A stretch of 64,000 nucleotides of DNA from UBA11524 sp965646445. GTDB lineage: Bacteria > Bacillota > Clostridia > Christensenellales > Aristaeellaceae. The translations under genes and the position numbers were made by a program. Location: NCBI GenBank assembly GCA_965646445.1, contig CBFFZW010000004.1:1-64000 (forward strand). Reading direction: 5' to 3'. Positions within the stretch are counted from its first letter, which is position 1. Each line of letters starts with the position of its first letter. Below are positions 26,723 to 34,637 of the stretch, in pieces. The notes under the pieces are model-generated. The model ran no database searches and was not told the DNA's origin. It worked only from the letters and a program-made list of their open reading frames with translations.

Positions 26723-27868
26723 CTATTCCGCCGCGTCCACCAGCAGCCAGTGCCGCCAGTACATGGCCCAGCGGGCGGGGAAGTCGTCCTTGGCCACATG
26801 ATGGCTGGCCAGCAGGTCGACGGTACAAACCGTCTCGCCCTGGCAGACCATGCGGGCCTGGCCCACCACGTCCCCCATGCGCACGGGGGCGTCGAGGCTT
26901 TCCGGCAGGTCGATTTCCAGCTGAGGCAGGGCGTTCTCCGGCACCAGGCCGGTGAGGTCGTCGGCCAGCACGGCATCCACCGTGAGGCCGTCGCTTTGCT
27001 GGACGGGCAGGGTGCGCAGGTGCTCCCCGGCGGTCAGCAGGGTCATGGCGTCCCAGCGGGCAAAGGCCGCGTCCATCAGCCGCGCTGCCTCGTCGAACCA
27101 GTCCGAGCAGTTCAGCACCACGCCGATGATGGCCATGCCGTCCCGCTCCGCGCCGAAGACCAGGCAGCGTCCCGCCTTGCGGGTATAGCCGGTCTTGATG
27201 CCCGTGGCCCCCTCGTAGGAGGTGAGCAGGCGGTTTTTGTTGTTCAGCACCCGGTCATAATCGCGGTTCTCCCAGGGAATTTTCGCCCTGCTGGTGGAAA
27301 CAATCTGCCGGAAGATGTCGTGGCTCATGGCCTCCCGGGCGATGAGCGCCAGATCCTTGGCGGTGGTGTAGTGTCCCTCGCAGGGCAGGCCGTGGGGGGT
27401 GAGAAAGACGGTGTTTTGGCAGCCCAGCTTAGCGGCGCGTTCGGTCATCATGCGGCAGAAGTCCGTCACCGTGCCGCCGATGTGCTCGGCAATGGCGGTG
27501 GCCGCGTCGTTGCCGCTGGCCAGCATCAGGCCGTAGAGCATCTCTTCGAGGGTGAGCGTTTCGCCCTCACTGAGGTAGATGCTGGTGCCGGGGACGCCGA
27601 AAGCGTTGCGGCTGGCCGTCACCGGGTCGGAGAGATTGCCCCGCTCGATGGCCATCAGCGCCGTCATGACCTTGGTGGTGGAGGCCATGGGCAGGGGCGC
27701 GTCGGCGTTGTGCTCCAGCAGAACGTTGCCGGTGCGCTGGTCGATGATGACGCAGGCCAGGGCGGAGGTGCCGATTTCATCCGCCTGGGCCGCGTACGGC
27801 AGCGGCGCCGCCACGGTCAGGACGAGCGCCGCCGCCAGGGAAACGAGCGGCTTCTTCTTCATGCTCAT
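26723..27868 (-). CDS. dacF: D-alanyl-D-alanine carboxypeptidase (DacF/PBP5 type, peptidase S11)
   Basis: The protein of 381 residues trims the terminal D-Ala of peptidoglycan stem peptides outside the membrane. A signal peptide (KKKPLVSLAAALVLTVAAPLPYAAQA) is followed by the catalytic motifs ASTTK (Ser-x-x-Lys), SGN in LASGNDAA, and KTG in IKTGYTRKAG. The C-terminal 100 residues form the beta-rich PBP5_C domain. It follows ytfJ by seven bases and DUF2953 upstream, so it is the last gene of a sporulation-associated operon. Confidence 0.92.
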   Translation of the reverse strand: MSMKKKPLVSLAAALVLTVAAPLPYAAQADEIGTSALACVIIDQRTGNVLLEHNADAPLPMASTTKVMTALMAIERGNLSDPVTASRNAFGVPGTSIYLSEGETLTLEEMLYGLMLASGNDAATAIAEHIGGTVTDFCRMMTERAAKLGCQNTVFLTPHGLPCEGHYTTAKDLALIAREAMSHDIFRQIVSTSRAKIPWENRDYDRVLNNKNRLLTSYEGATGIKTGYTRKAGRCLVFGAERDGMAIIGVVLNCSDWFDEAARLMDAAFARWDAMTLLTAGEHLRTLPVQQSDGLTVDAVLADDLTGLVPENALPQLEIDLPESLDAPVRMGDVVGQARMVCQGETVCTVDLLASHHVAKDDFPARWAMYWRHWLLVDAAE

Positions 27869-27875
27869 GACGCCC

Positions 27876-28292
27876 TTACATCAGCCCGGCGGGCCGATCC
27901 TCCCGGTTGGATTTGGTGAACATGTTCTTCACATCCTCCACCACGCCGGGAATCAGCTCCACCATGCGGTCTGCCACGGTGAGGGACTGGGCCGGCAGCA
28001 TCTTCACCGAATCGCCGCTGACCACCAGGAAGCCCACCGGCTGCACCGAAACCCCCGCGCCGCTGCCGCCGGCAAAGGGAAATTCCGCCATGGCGGCGGT
28101 GGTGTGCCGCCGATCCTCGCAGGCGATGTCGCCGCCCGCCGTCACATAGCCAAAGCTGACCCGGGAGATGGGAATGATCGTCGCGCCGCTGGACGCCACA
28201 ACGGGCTCGCCAATGACGGTGTTGACATCCACCATGTCCTTGATGGACGCCATGGCGGTCTGCATCAGTTCACCAATGGGATGATGATCCAT
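27876..28292 (-). CDS. ytfJ: GerW-family sporulation protein YtfJ
   Basis: The protein of 138 residues matches the GerW/YtfJ family: IGELMQTAMASIKDMVDVNTVIGEPV, the conserved ASSGATIIPISRVSFGYVTAGGD, and GGSGAGVSVQPVGFLVV. ATG 28292 is seven bases after AGGAGG; an ATG six bases earlier is too close. Family members are spore proteins affecting germination in Bacillus. It is preceded by a DUF2953 gene whose stop nearly abuts the start, the same neighbour as in Bacillus (ytfI), and followed by dacF. Confidence 0.9.
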   Translation of the reverse strand: MDHHPIGELMQTAMASIKDMVDVNTVIGEPVVASSGATIIPISRVSFGYVTAGGDIACEDRRHTTAAMAEFPFAGGSGAGVSVQPVGFLVVSGDSVKMLPAQSLTVADRMVELIPGVVEDVKNMFTKSNREDRPAGLM

Positions 28293-28294
28293 GT

Positions 28295-28840
28295 TCATGC
28301 CTCCTTGCTTACCGGCGGCTGGGCGCGGCGCTGCATCGCGAGGGCCAAGGCCGCCATGAAACCTGTGATGAGCAGTGTACCCAAACGCACCCGAACTATG
28401 CACCGCCCCAGCGCGGCGGTCTGGCCGGTGAGAAAATCCGGCTGGGCCAGCACCGTGACCCGGCTGCGCAGATGGCAGGGGATGACGGCGTTCAGACCGC
28501 GGAGAAGCCCGGTGACGAAGGCCGTGCAGGCGGCGTCGGACAGGCTCAGGCGAAGGCGCAGGGTTGCTTCCTCCAGGCGGGTGTGCCGCAGGAGAAAGCT
28601 GCGGGCATGATCCGCCCTCAGCAGAACCTTCAGCCAGAAAACGCGGCTGCCGCCGCCCGGCGCGGCCTTCCGCCAAGAGGGCTTGTCGCCGTTTCCGTCC
28701 CGAAGGGTGAAGGTATGCCGAAGCAGCGGCAGCCCCACGGTCAGCGTGACCCTGGCGCGGCGCAGGTACACCACCTCCAGCGCGAAGGTGATGGGGATGA
28801 CCATAAGCACCGTGAGCAGGCCGAATACGATCAGAATCAT
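28295..28840 (-). CDS. DUF2953-family protein (YtfI-like)
   Basis: The protein of 181 residues starts at ATG 28840 (MILIVFGLLTVLMVIPITFALEVVY), nine bases after AGGAGG. One N-terminal membrane segment is followed by a soluble region with the weak beta pattern of DUF2953 (LRLRLSLSDAACTAFVTGLLRGLNAVIP). A second hydrophobic stretch lies near the C-terminus (LGTLLITGFMAALALAM). Genes of this family commonly precede ytfJ. The function is unknown, probably sporulation-linked. Family assignment rests mainly on context and length. Confidence 0.7.
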   Translation of the reverse strand: MILIVFGLLTVLMVIPITFALEVVYLRRARVTLTVGLPLLRHTFTLRDGNGDKPSWRKAAPGGGSRVFWLKVLLRADHARSFLLRHTRLEEATLRLRLSLSDAACTAFVTGLLRGLNAVIPCHLRSRVTVLAQPDFLTGQTAALGRCIVRVRLGTLLITGFMAALALAMQRRAQPPVSKEA

Positions 28841-28891
28841 GGTTGCGCGCCTCCTGTTCATAGCATGGCCCTCGCGACGCCCGCTATGCGC

Positions 28892-28920
28892 TTGACGGCG
28901 CGGGCAAATGCGCATATACT
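28892..28920 (+). promoter_or_regulatory. Promoter of the nucleosidase-SDR operon
   Basis: TTGACG, a 17-base spacer and TATACT, 62 bases before the start codon. Confidence 0.8.
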
Positions 28921-28982
28921 ATCAATCGAATGCGCGAATGAAAGGGAAAACAGCCGCGCGGCATACGGAGGAGGAAAAAGCA

Positions 28983-29684
28983 ATGATCGGATTGATCGGC
29001 GCGATGGCGGTCGAGGTGGAAAACCTGGCCGCCCATATGACACGGAAGCAGGAAACCGTTATCGGCATGGATACCTTCATCAGCGGCGTCCTTTTTGGTC
29101 AGGAGGCGGTGCTGGCCGTCTGCGGCCCGGGGAAGATCAACGCCGCCCTGTGCGCCCAGAGCATGATCCAGCGCTTTCACCCCGCGTGGGTGCTGAACCT
29201 GGGCGTGGCCGGGGCCGGGGCGGAGGGCGTAGCCATCGGTGATCTGGTGGTGGCGGAATGCGCCGTCCAGCATGACTGCGATACCTCGCCCCTGGGCGAT
29301 CCCGTGGGGATGGTGAGCAAGCTGAACCTGGTGCGTCTGCCCTGCGACGCCGCCCTCCGGGAGGCGCTGGTGAAGGCCGCGGGCGCGGTGGAGGATGTCC
29401 GCGTCCATGTGGGCGTCATCGCCACGGGGGATCAGTTCATCCATTCCGGGGAGCGGCGCAAGACGATCCACGACCTGTTCGGCAGCCTGGCGGTGGAGAT
29501 GGAGGGCGGCGCGGTGGCCCACGCCTGCTATATGCACGGCGTGCCCTGCGGCATCCTGCGCTCCATTTCCGATCAGGCGGACGGCCGCTCCGACATGGAT
29601 TACCCCGCCTTTACCAGGCTGGCGGCCCGCCACTCCGAGCAGGTGGTGGAGCGGCTGCTGACCGAGATGGGGGCCGCGGAATGA
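28983..29684 (+). CDS. mtnN: 5'-methylthioadenosine/S-adenosylhomocysteine nucleosidase
   Basis: The protein of 233 residues starts at ATG 28983 after GGAGGAGG. The MTA/SAH nucleosidase pattern is complete: IGLIGAMAVEVENL at the N-terminus with a catalytic Glu, NLGVAGAG, the ATGDQFI site, VEMEGGAVAHACY for ribose binding and SISDQADG with the catalytic Asp near residue 200. It cleaves adenine from MTA, SAH and 5'-deoxyadenosine, relieving product inhibition of SAM enzymes. The stop overlaps the next gene by four bases. Confidence 0.93.
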   Translation: MIGLIGAMAVEVENLAAHMTRKQETVIGMDTFISGVLFGQEAVLAVCGPGKINAALCAQSMIQRFHPAWVLNLGVAGAGAEGVAIGDLVVAECAVQHDCDTSPLGDPVGMVSKLNLVRLPCDAALREALVKAAGAVEDVRVHVGVIATGDQFIHSGERRKTIHDLFGSLAVEMEGGAVAHACYMHGVPCGILRSISDQADGRSDMDYPAFTRLAARHSEQVVERLLTEMGAAE

Positions 29685-30550
29685 TCGTCTGGGTCACGGG
29701 AGCCTCCAGCGGGCTGGGCCTGCATACGACCCGGGCGCTGGCGGCGGCAGGGCACACGGTTATCGCGGGGGCGCGGTCCTTTCGGGCGGAGACGGCGGAG
29801 GGCATCCATCGCCTGCCCCTGGACGTGACGGACGAGGGCAGCGTCGCGGCCTTCCGGGAGGCGGCGCTGGCCATCGCGCCCCGGGTGGACGCCCTGGTGC
29901 AGTGCGCAGGGATGCTGGTGCTTGCCTCCTGCGAGGAAACCTCCCTGGACGAGTACCGCCGGGTGATGGAGACCAACTTTCTGGGTATGGCGCGGATGAA
30001 CCAGGCGGTGCTGCCGCTGATGCGGGATGCGAAAAACGGCCGCATCGTGCTGTTTTCCTCCATCAACGGGCTGATGGGCGTGCCCTTCCAGAGCGCCTAT
30101 GCCGCCAGCAAGCACGCCATCGAGGGCTACGCGGAGTGTCTGGCTATGGAGACCCGGCCCTTCGGCATCCGGGTCTGCCTGGTGGAGCCGGGGGATCATC
30201 GCTCCGGCAGTGCGCAATACCGCCTTCAGGGGTCGGCCATGAACGGCGCTTCCCCCTACGCCGGCAGTTTTCGCCGGGGCGTGGCCGCCATCCGCCGGGA
30301 CGAGGCGAACGGCAGCGACCCGGAGAGGCTGGGCAGGAAGGTGGCGCGGCTCCTGGAAAGGCGGCGGATGCCGCTGCGCTTATGCGTGGCCGACCCGGTG
30401 CAGCACCTGGCCGTGGCGCTGCACCGTCTGCTGCCCGGGGGATGGATGGCCTGCCTGATGGGCATGTATTATCTGGGCAGCCTGGGCTTTCAGAGGCCCG
30501 AAGGCGCCGCCGATGGCGCAAAAGCGCCTGAACGTGTTCCTTTTCGATAA
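29681..30550 (+). CDS. Short-chain dehydrogenase/reductase
   Basis: The protein of 289 residues is a classical SDR: TGASSGLG (cofactor binding), DVTD, the QCAG variant of NNAG, the catalytic Ser in FSSINGLMG and YAASK with catalytic Tyr and Lys near residue 150. A C-terminal extension from about residue 225 includes a hydrophobic patch (MACLMGMYYLGSLGF). It is translationally coupled (ATGA) to the nucleosidase gene, but no metabolic link is obvious. The substrate is unknown. Confidence 0.85.
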   Translation: MIVWVTGASSGLGLHTTRALAAAGHTVIAGARSFRAETAEGIHRLPLDVTDEGSVAAFREAALAIAPRVDALVQCAGMLVLASCEETSLDEYRRVMETNFLGMARMNQAVLPLMRDAKNGRIVLFSSINGLMGVPFQSAYAASKHAIEGYAECLAMETRPFGIRVCLVEPGDHRSGSAQYRLQGSAMNGASPYAGSFRRGVAAIRRDEANGSDPERLGRKVARLLERRRMPLRLCVADPVQHLAVALHRLLPGGWMACLMGMYYLGSLGFQRPEGAADGAKAPERVPFR

Positions 30551-30555
30551 AACAT

Positions 30556-30584
30556 TTGTCTTTTGGCCCGTAAGCGAGTATAAT
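30556..30584 (+). promoter_or_regulatory. Promoter of the receiver-like gene
   Basis: TTGTCT, a 17-base spacer and a perfect TATAAT lie inside the end of the SDR region, 36 bases before the next start. Confidence 0.7.
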
Positions 30585-30620
30585 AGGGTCGTATCTGATG
30601 TGAATGGTGGAGGGCGACGG

Positions 30621-31418
30621 ATGTACAAGCTGTTGTTGGCAACGGACAGAGCGGAAACGCTGGAGGCGTTTGAGAAAATTGCCTCATGGGAGGTGCTGGG
30701 CTTTCGTCCGCCGCGGGTGGTCGCTGACGCGGCGCGGGCGGTGGAAAGCCTGGGCAGGCACCACGCGGACGCCATCGCCATCAGCCTGCCGGAGGATCAG
30801 GAGCGGCTGCTGATGGACGCGCTGACGGCGGATTATCCGCTGCTGCCCATCCTGCGCTGCGGCCAGGGGACGGGGCTGGAGGCTCAGCTGCGGGAGCTGG
30901 CGGTGCTGCTGGGGCGCACCTACGCGGATTATTCCGATGATAACGTGGGCGCGGCGGATATGATGCAGCTGTGCCGGCATGAGTTCTTCCGGGCGCTGAT
31001 CGCGGGCAGGATCGCCACGAAGGAAGCGGTTCGGCGGTATCTGGATCTTCTGCGCAGCCGGATGGATCCCGACAGCGGGGCGGTGCTGCTGGAGCTGGCC
31101 CTGCCGGAAAACGACCCGTTTTTCCGGGGCCGCTGGCATTATGGCGTGGACAGGCTGGAGGTCGCTCTGCGCAACTTCTTCGGCGCGGAGCTGGATGGTA
31201 TGCGGGTGCTGGTTTCCGTTTTGCCGGATGAGCGCATCTTCCTCCTGTGCTGCCCCATGCTGGGGGAAAGCTCCGACCTCACCGCCTCGGCGATGATCGA
31301 CCTGGTGCTGCGCCATGCCCAGGAATCCATCGCCCATGTGCGGGAATATCTTAATCTGGAGCTGAAGGTAGCCTCCGTGCAGGCCATCGACGGTCTGACT
31401 GCGCTGGCCGCAGATTGA
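30621..31418 (+). CDS. Receiver-like regulatory protein without output domain, unknown function
   Basis: The protein of 265 residues starts at ATG 30621 with GGAGG upstream. The first 110 residues resemble a response-regulator receiver fold (MYKLLLATDRAETLEAFEKI, then ADAIAISLPEDQERLLMDAL) similar to the N-terminal halves of AraC-type regulators of Clostridia, but the acidic pocket is not convincing. The remainder (FFRALIAGRIATKEAVRRYLDLLRSRM, then FFGAELDGMRVLVSVLPDERIFLLCC) matches the central region of such regulators. The C-terminal AraC helix-turn-helix is absent. It is followed by an SPFH gene 38 bases later. Confidence 0.55.
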   Translation: MYKLLLATDRAETLEAFEKIASWEVLGFRPPRVVADAARAVESLGRHHADAIAISLPEDQERLLMDALTADYPLLPILRCGQGTGLEAQLRELAVLLGRTYADYSDDNVGAADMMQLCRHEFFRALIAGRIATKEAVRRYLDLLRSRMDPDSGAVLLELALPENDPFFRGRWHYGVDRLEVALRNFFGAELDGMRVLVSVLPDERIFLLCCPMLGESSDLTASAMIDLVLRHAQESIAHVREYLNLELKVASVQAIDGLTALAAD

Positions 31419-31456
31419 CGCGCGGCTGATTGTCCGCTAAAAAAGGAGCGTTGTGT

Positions 31457-32518
31457 ATGGGTATCCTTGACAGCATTGGCAACATGGTTCGGGGTCAGTT
31501 TGTTGATGTCATTGAGTGGACGGATAATTCCGCCGATACCATGGTCTGGAAATATGACCGCGGCGGCAAGGAGATTATGATGGGTGCCCAGCTGACCGTG
31601 CGGGAGAGCCAGGTGGCCATCTTCGTCAACGAGGGCCAGCTGGCGGATGTGTTCACCCCCGGCCGGTACGAGCTGAAGACGGCCAACATGCCCATCATGA
31701 CCAAGCTGCAGGCCTGGAAGTTCGGCTTCGACAGTCCCTTCAAGGCCGATGTGTACTTTGTCAATACCCGGCAGTTCCTGGGTCGCAAGTGGGGCACCGC
31801 CAATCCCGTGATGATGCGGGACACGGAGTTCGGCATGATCCGCCTGCGGGCCTTCGGCATCTACGCCTTCCGCGTGACGGATCCCGAAACCTTCCTGAAG
31901 GAGGTTTTCGGCACAAGCCGTCTGTTCACCGCCGATGAGGTGGAGGGGCAGATCAAGCGGACGCTGGTTTCCGGCCTGTCCGACGCCATCGCCCAGAGCA
32001 AGATTCCCGCCCTCGATTTGGCGGCCAACTACGACGAGCTGGGCGCCTACGTCCTGCAGAGCGTGAACCCGAAGCTGGCGTCCCTGGGTCTGGGGCTGAC
32101 CAGCCTGGTGATTGAGAACATTTCTCTGCCCGAGGAGGTGGAGAAGACCATGGATCGCCGCACGTCGATGGGCGTGGTGGGCGACATGGCCCGTTACAGC
32201 CAGTATCAGGCGGCGGAGGCCATGCGGGAGGCCGCCAACAATCCCGCCGGCGGCATGGCCGGCGCGGGGGTCGGCATGGGCGCGGGCGTGGCCATGGGGC
32301 AGATGTTCGCCTCGGCGATGCAGGCAAGCCAGCAGCAGCCCGCGGCTGGCACGGCGTCCGGCGGCTACTGTCCCCAGTGCGGCGCGGCCATCCCGGCGGG
32401 GGCGAAGTTCTGCTCCGGCTGCGGCGCGAAGCTGAGCGCGGGCAGCGTGTGTCCCGCCTGCGGCCATGCCGTCCAGCCCGGCGCGAAATTCTGCCCGGAC
32501 TGCGGCGCGAAGCTGTAA
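31457..32518 (+). CDS. SPFH-domain protein with two C-terminal zinc ribbons (YdjI-like)
   Basis: The protein of 353 residues starts at ATG 31457 after AAGGAG. Residues about 15-235 form an SPFH/band 7-like domain (VRESQVAIFVNEGQLADVFTPGRYEL; FGIYAFRVTDPETFLKEVFG). A Gly/Ala/Met-rich linker follows, then two zinc ribbons, each CPxCG...FCxxCGAKL. The same arrangement occurs in YdjI, which is linked with the PspA envelope-stress system in Bacillus. It lacks a membrane segment at the N-terminus. Probably co-expressed with the receiver-like gene and ended by the terminator at 32530-32572. Confidence 0.85.
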   Translation: MGILDSIGNMVRGQFVDVIEWTDNSADTMVWKYDRGGKEIMMGAQLTVRESQVAIFVNEGQLADVFTPGRYELKTANMPIMTKLQAWKFGFDSPFKADVYFVNTRQFLGRKWGTANPVMMRDTEFGMIRLRAFGIYAFRVTDPETFLKEVFGTSRLFTADEVEGQIKRTLVSGLSDAIAQSKIPALDLAANYDELGAYVLQSVNPKLASLGLGLTSLVIENISLPEEVEKTMDRRTSMGVVGDMARYSQYQAAEAMREAANNPAGGMAGAGVGMGAGVAMGQMFASAMQASQQQPAAGTASGGYCPQCGAAIPAGAKFCSGCGAKLSAGSVCPACGHAVQPGAKFCPDCGAKL

Positions 32519-32529
32519 AGCATCATACG

Positions 32530-32572
32530 AAAAAGGAGCGTCCCGGCCCGCAAGCCAGAGACGCTCCTTTTG
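32530..32572. terminator. Bidirectional intrinsic terminator
   Basis: AAAAAGGAGCGTC and GACGCTCCTTTTG pair with A and T runs on both sides, between the SPFH gene and the convergent ssb-like gene. Confidence 0.9.
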
Positions 32573-32645
32573 ATTTGTCCAGATGTAGGTTTCGGGAGAG
32601 GCGACGGAGGGGCCACGGTGCCCTCGGCCTTCATCCGAAACGCGG

Positions 32646-33341
32646 TTACTGCGGTGTGCCTTGCATTTCCAGGGAAGCCGCGTCCTCCGTGCGTTCACGG
32701 CGAATGACGAAAGGGGCAGCCTGGATATGTTCCTGCGCGATGGTCAGCCGTCCCACGGAAACCTCGTAGGCCATTTTGCCGATCACCGTGCCGTCCGCCA
32801 GCTGCTTTTGGTATGCCCGGGACTGGAAGCGTCCCAGAAGCGTCACCTTGTCGCCCACCTTCAGGTGGCTGGCGAAGCGGGCGGTGCGGCCCCAGGTGAT
32901 GCAGGGGATGTAATCGCTCTTGCCATAGGCGCGGTTGACGGCTAGCATCAGGTCGGCAATTTCCCGGCCAAAGGGGGTGGTGCGATAGGAGGGCAGCTTG
33001 CACAGCGCTCCCGTCAGCTGAACCTGATTGGGGTTTTCGTCCCCGCCCACAGGCAGGAGCCGCTGGGCGAAGCCGGTAATCAGCAGCCGGCCCGCGCCTT
33101 CCACCACCTTGTTGTAGCTGCGCAGCTGACCCTCCATGGCCAGCGGCTGCCCCACGCGCAGCCCGCCCTCGCCGTCCATCAGCCGCTCGCTGAGGGTGAT
33201 GGGCAGCAGGTCTTCCGCGCCGGAAAGCCGGGGTACGGACAGGGTGGCGTAATAGAATTTTTCCCCGAATACCTCATGGCCGTACACGGGCGTATCCGTC
33301 AGGATGCCGCTCAAACGCAAGTAGTTCCCTGTTTCTTCCAT
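32646..33341 (-). CDS. Single-stranded DNA-binding protein-like, two OB folds in tandem
   Basis: The protein of 231 residues shows two SSB-like units. The first is residues about 1-100 (LRLSGILTDTPVYGHEVFGEKFYYATLSVPRLSG). The second is about 105-205 (VQLTGALCKLPSYRTTPFGREIADLMLAVNRAYGKSDYIPCITWG, then KVGDKVTLLGRFQSR). The second carries the PFGREIAD..LAVNR...YIPCI pattern of bacterial SSB. The acidic SSB C-terminal tip is absent. RBS AAAGGTG. It lies 16 bases after the pdaB-like gene on the same strand. It is probably an accessory SSB, not the replicative one. Confidence 0.72.
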   Translation of the reverse strand: MEETGNYLRLSGILTDTPVYGHEVFGEKFYYATLSVPRLSGAEDLLPITLSERLMDGEGGLRVGQPLAMEGQLRSYNKVVEGAGRLLITGFAQRLLPVGGDENPNQVQLTGALCKLPSYRTTPFGREIADLMLAVNRAYGKSDYIPCITWGRTARFASHLKVGDKVTLLGRFQSRAYQKQLADGTVIGKMAYEVSVGRLTIAQEHIQAAPFVIRRERTEDAASLEMQGTPQ

Positions 33342-33357
33342 AGCGTATCACCTTTCT

Positions 33358-34203
33358 TTACTGTGCAGGAGCCTTGGTGGCAACGGGGTGCTGCTTGCCC
33401 TGCACGTCAATGGTCGTGTCTCCGGTAAGGAGAATTTCACCGCAGGGGATCATGGTGAAGCCCTTGTCGGTGTAGGACTTGAGGATGGTGGGCAGCGCGT
33501 CCAGGATGTACTGGGAGTCATTGTGGAAGAGGATGATGTCGCCCTTGTTGACGTTGCTGGTGGCGCGCTTGATGAGGTCATCCACGCCCCGGTTCTTCCA
33601 GTCCAGGGAATCCACGCTCCATTGCACCACCTCGTAGCCTTCATCCCTGGCCACGGTGACAACCTGGTTGTTGTAGTCGCCGTAGGGAGGGCGGAAGAGC
33701 TTGGGCCGCTCGCCGGTGATGGCCTCCACCTTGTCGCTCATGTCCTTGAGCTCCTTGCGCATCTGGCTCTCGGAAATCTGCGTCATGTGGGGGTGCGTGT
33801 CGGAGTGATTGCCGATCTCGTGGCCGCGGTCATGGATTTCCTTGACCAATTCCGGGAACTTATCCACCCAGATGCCCACCAGGTAGAAGGTTGCCTTGGC
33901 GTTGTACTGATCCAGGAGATCAAGGATGCCCATGGTTTTGTCTCCGCCCCAGGAGGCGTCAAAGGAGATGGAAATCACCGGGTCCTCCCGCTCCACGGAG
34001 TAGACGGGGAGAACGCGCTTGACGGCCAGGACCGCCGTGGCCTCCTGGTGCAGCGGGCCGACATAGCAGGCCGTCAGCACCATCAGGGCCAGGCACAGGG
34101 CTGCCTGCCGCATCCAGGGGCGGAAGGTCAGCTGAGGGCGGGAAAGCCGGGGCCAGGAGAGGCTGCGGCGCTTCCTGGGGTTGGTGGAAGAGGGTTGGGT
34201 CAT
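33358..34203 (-). CDS. pdaB: Polysaccharide deacetylase of the PdaB type
   Basis: The protein of 281 residues starts at 34203, supported by a sigma-E-like box 24 bases upstream; the frame extends further but without a ribosome site. A membrane anchor (AALCLALMVLTACYVG) is followed by the NodB domain: ISISFDASWGGDKT, the metal pair HSDTHPH, RPPYGDYN, and LFHNDSQ near the end. The catalytic Asp position reads FDASWG, and PdaB-type proteins typically vary here. PdaB acts in spore cortex formation in Bacillus. It is probably co-transcribed with the SSB-like gene. Confidence 0.85.
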   Translation of the reverse strand: MTQPSSTNPRKRRSLSWPRLSRPQLTFRPWMRQAALCLALMVLTACYVGPLHQEATAVLAVKRVLPVYSVEREDPVISISFDASWGGDKTMGILDLLDQYNAKATFYLVGIWVDKFPELVKEIHDRGHEIGNHSDTHPHMTQISESQMRKELKDMSDKVEAITGERPKLFRPPYGDYNNQVVTVARDEGYEVVQWSVDSLDWKNRGVDDLIKRATSNVNKGDIILFHNDSQYILDALPTILKSYTDKGFTMIPCGEILLTGDTTIDVQGKQHPVATKAPAQ

Positions 34204-34637
34204 GGTTGTTGCCACCATCCTTTCACAAGTGTATGCGAAGAAAAGGGTGAATAGTCCATCCGCGGGGGAAATCGACAAAGGTAGTGCCCCCGCGACAGAA
34301 CTTGACAGAGATACTTCTGCCACCTGCGAGAGTGTATGACGGTTCTCCCGAAAATAGGATGCTTCAAAAGGGAAAACAGTTTGGGTTTGGCGGGGAATGT
34401 TGAGGAAATCTTTTCGGAGCGGATGGCCAGGGGCGAGGGGAGGCCCATCATATCGCGGAGCGGAGGGTTTCCGCGGGTGATCGGAAAGCATGCCCCTTTG
34501 CCCAGCAGGATGATGAAGATGGCAGGCCTACCCCGCCGTAAAACAGATTGAAAAAAGGCCAAGTTTATGCTATAACTAAATATATCTGACATTTTTCTGC
34601 AAGATGAGGAATCATGAGCATAGGAGGAAACCGTACG
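34204..34637. other. 434-bp gap between pdaB and the type I R-M locus
   Basis: Besides the sigma-E-like box, the gap holds a hairpin CGCGGGGG/CCCCCGCG (34261-34268/34287-34294) and an AT-rich stretch near 34555-34610 before hsdM, which probably contains the hsd promoter (TATAAC/TATATC boxes, no clear -35). An ORF at 34336-34551 has no support. The drop in GC marks the edge of the R-M locus. Confidence 0.5.
34227..34235 (-). promoter_or_regulatory. Sigma-E-like promoter of pdaB
   Basis: The minus strand reads CATACACTT 24 bases before the start, a perfect sigma-E -10 (CATACACT). ACTATT stands 14 bases further upstream as a possible -35. Known pdaB genes belong to the sigma-E regulon. Confidence 0.5.

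Noticed and set aside
34336..34551. Small ORF in the gap before hsdM
   Set aside because: No ribosome site, no recognisable pattern, and it spans the composition change at the edge of the R-M locus.
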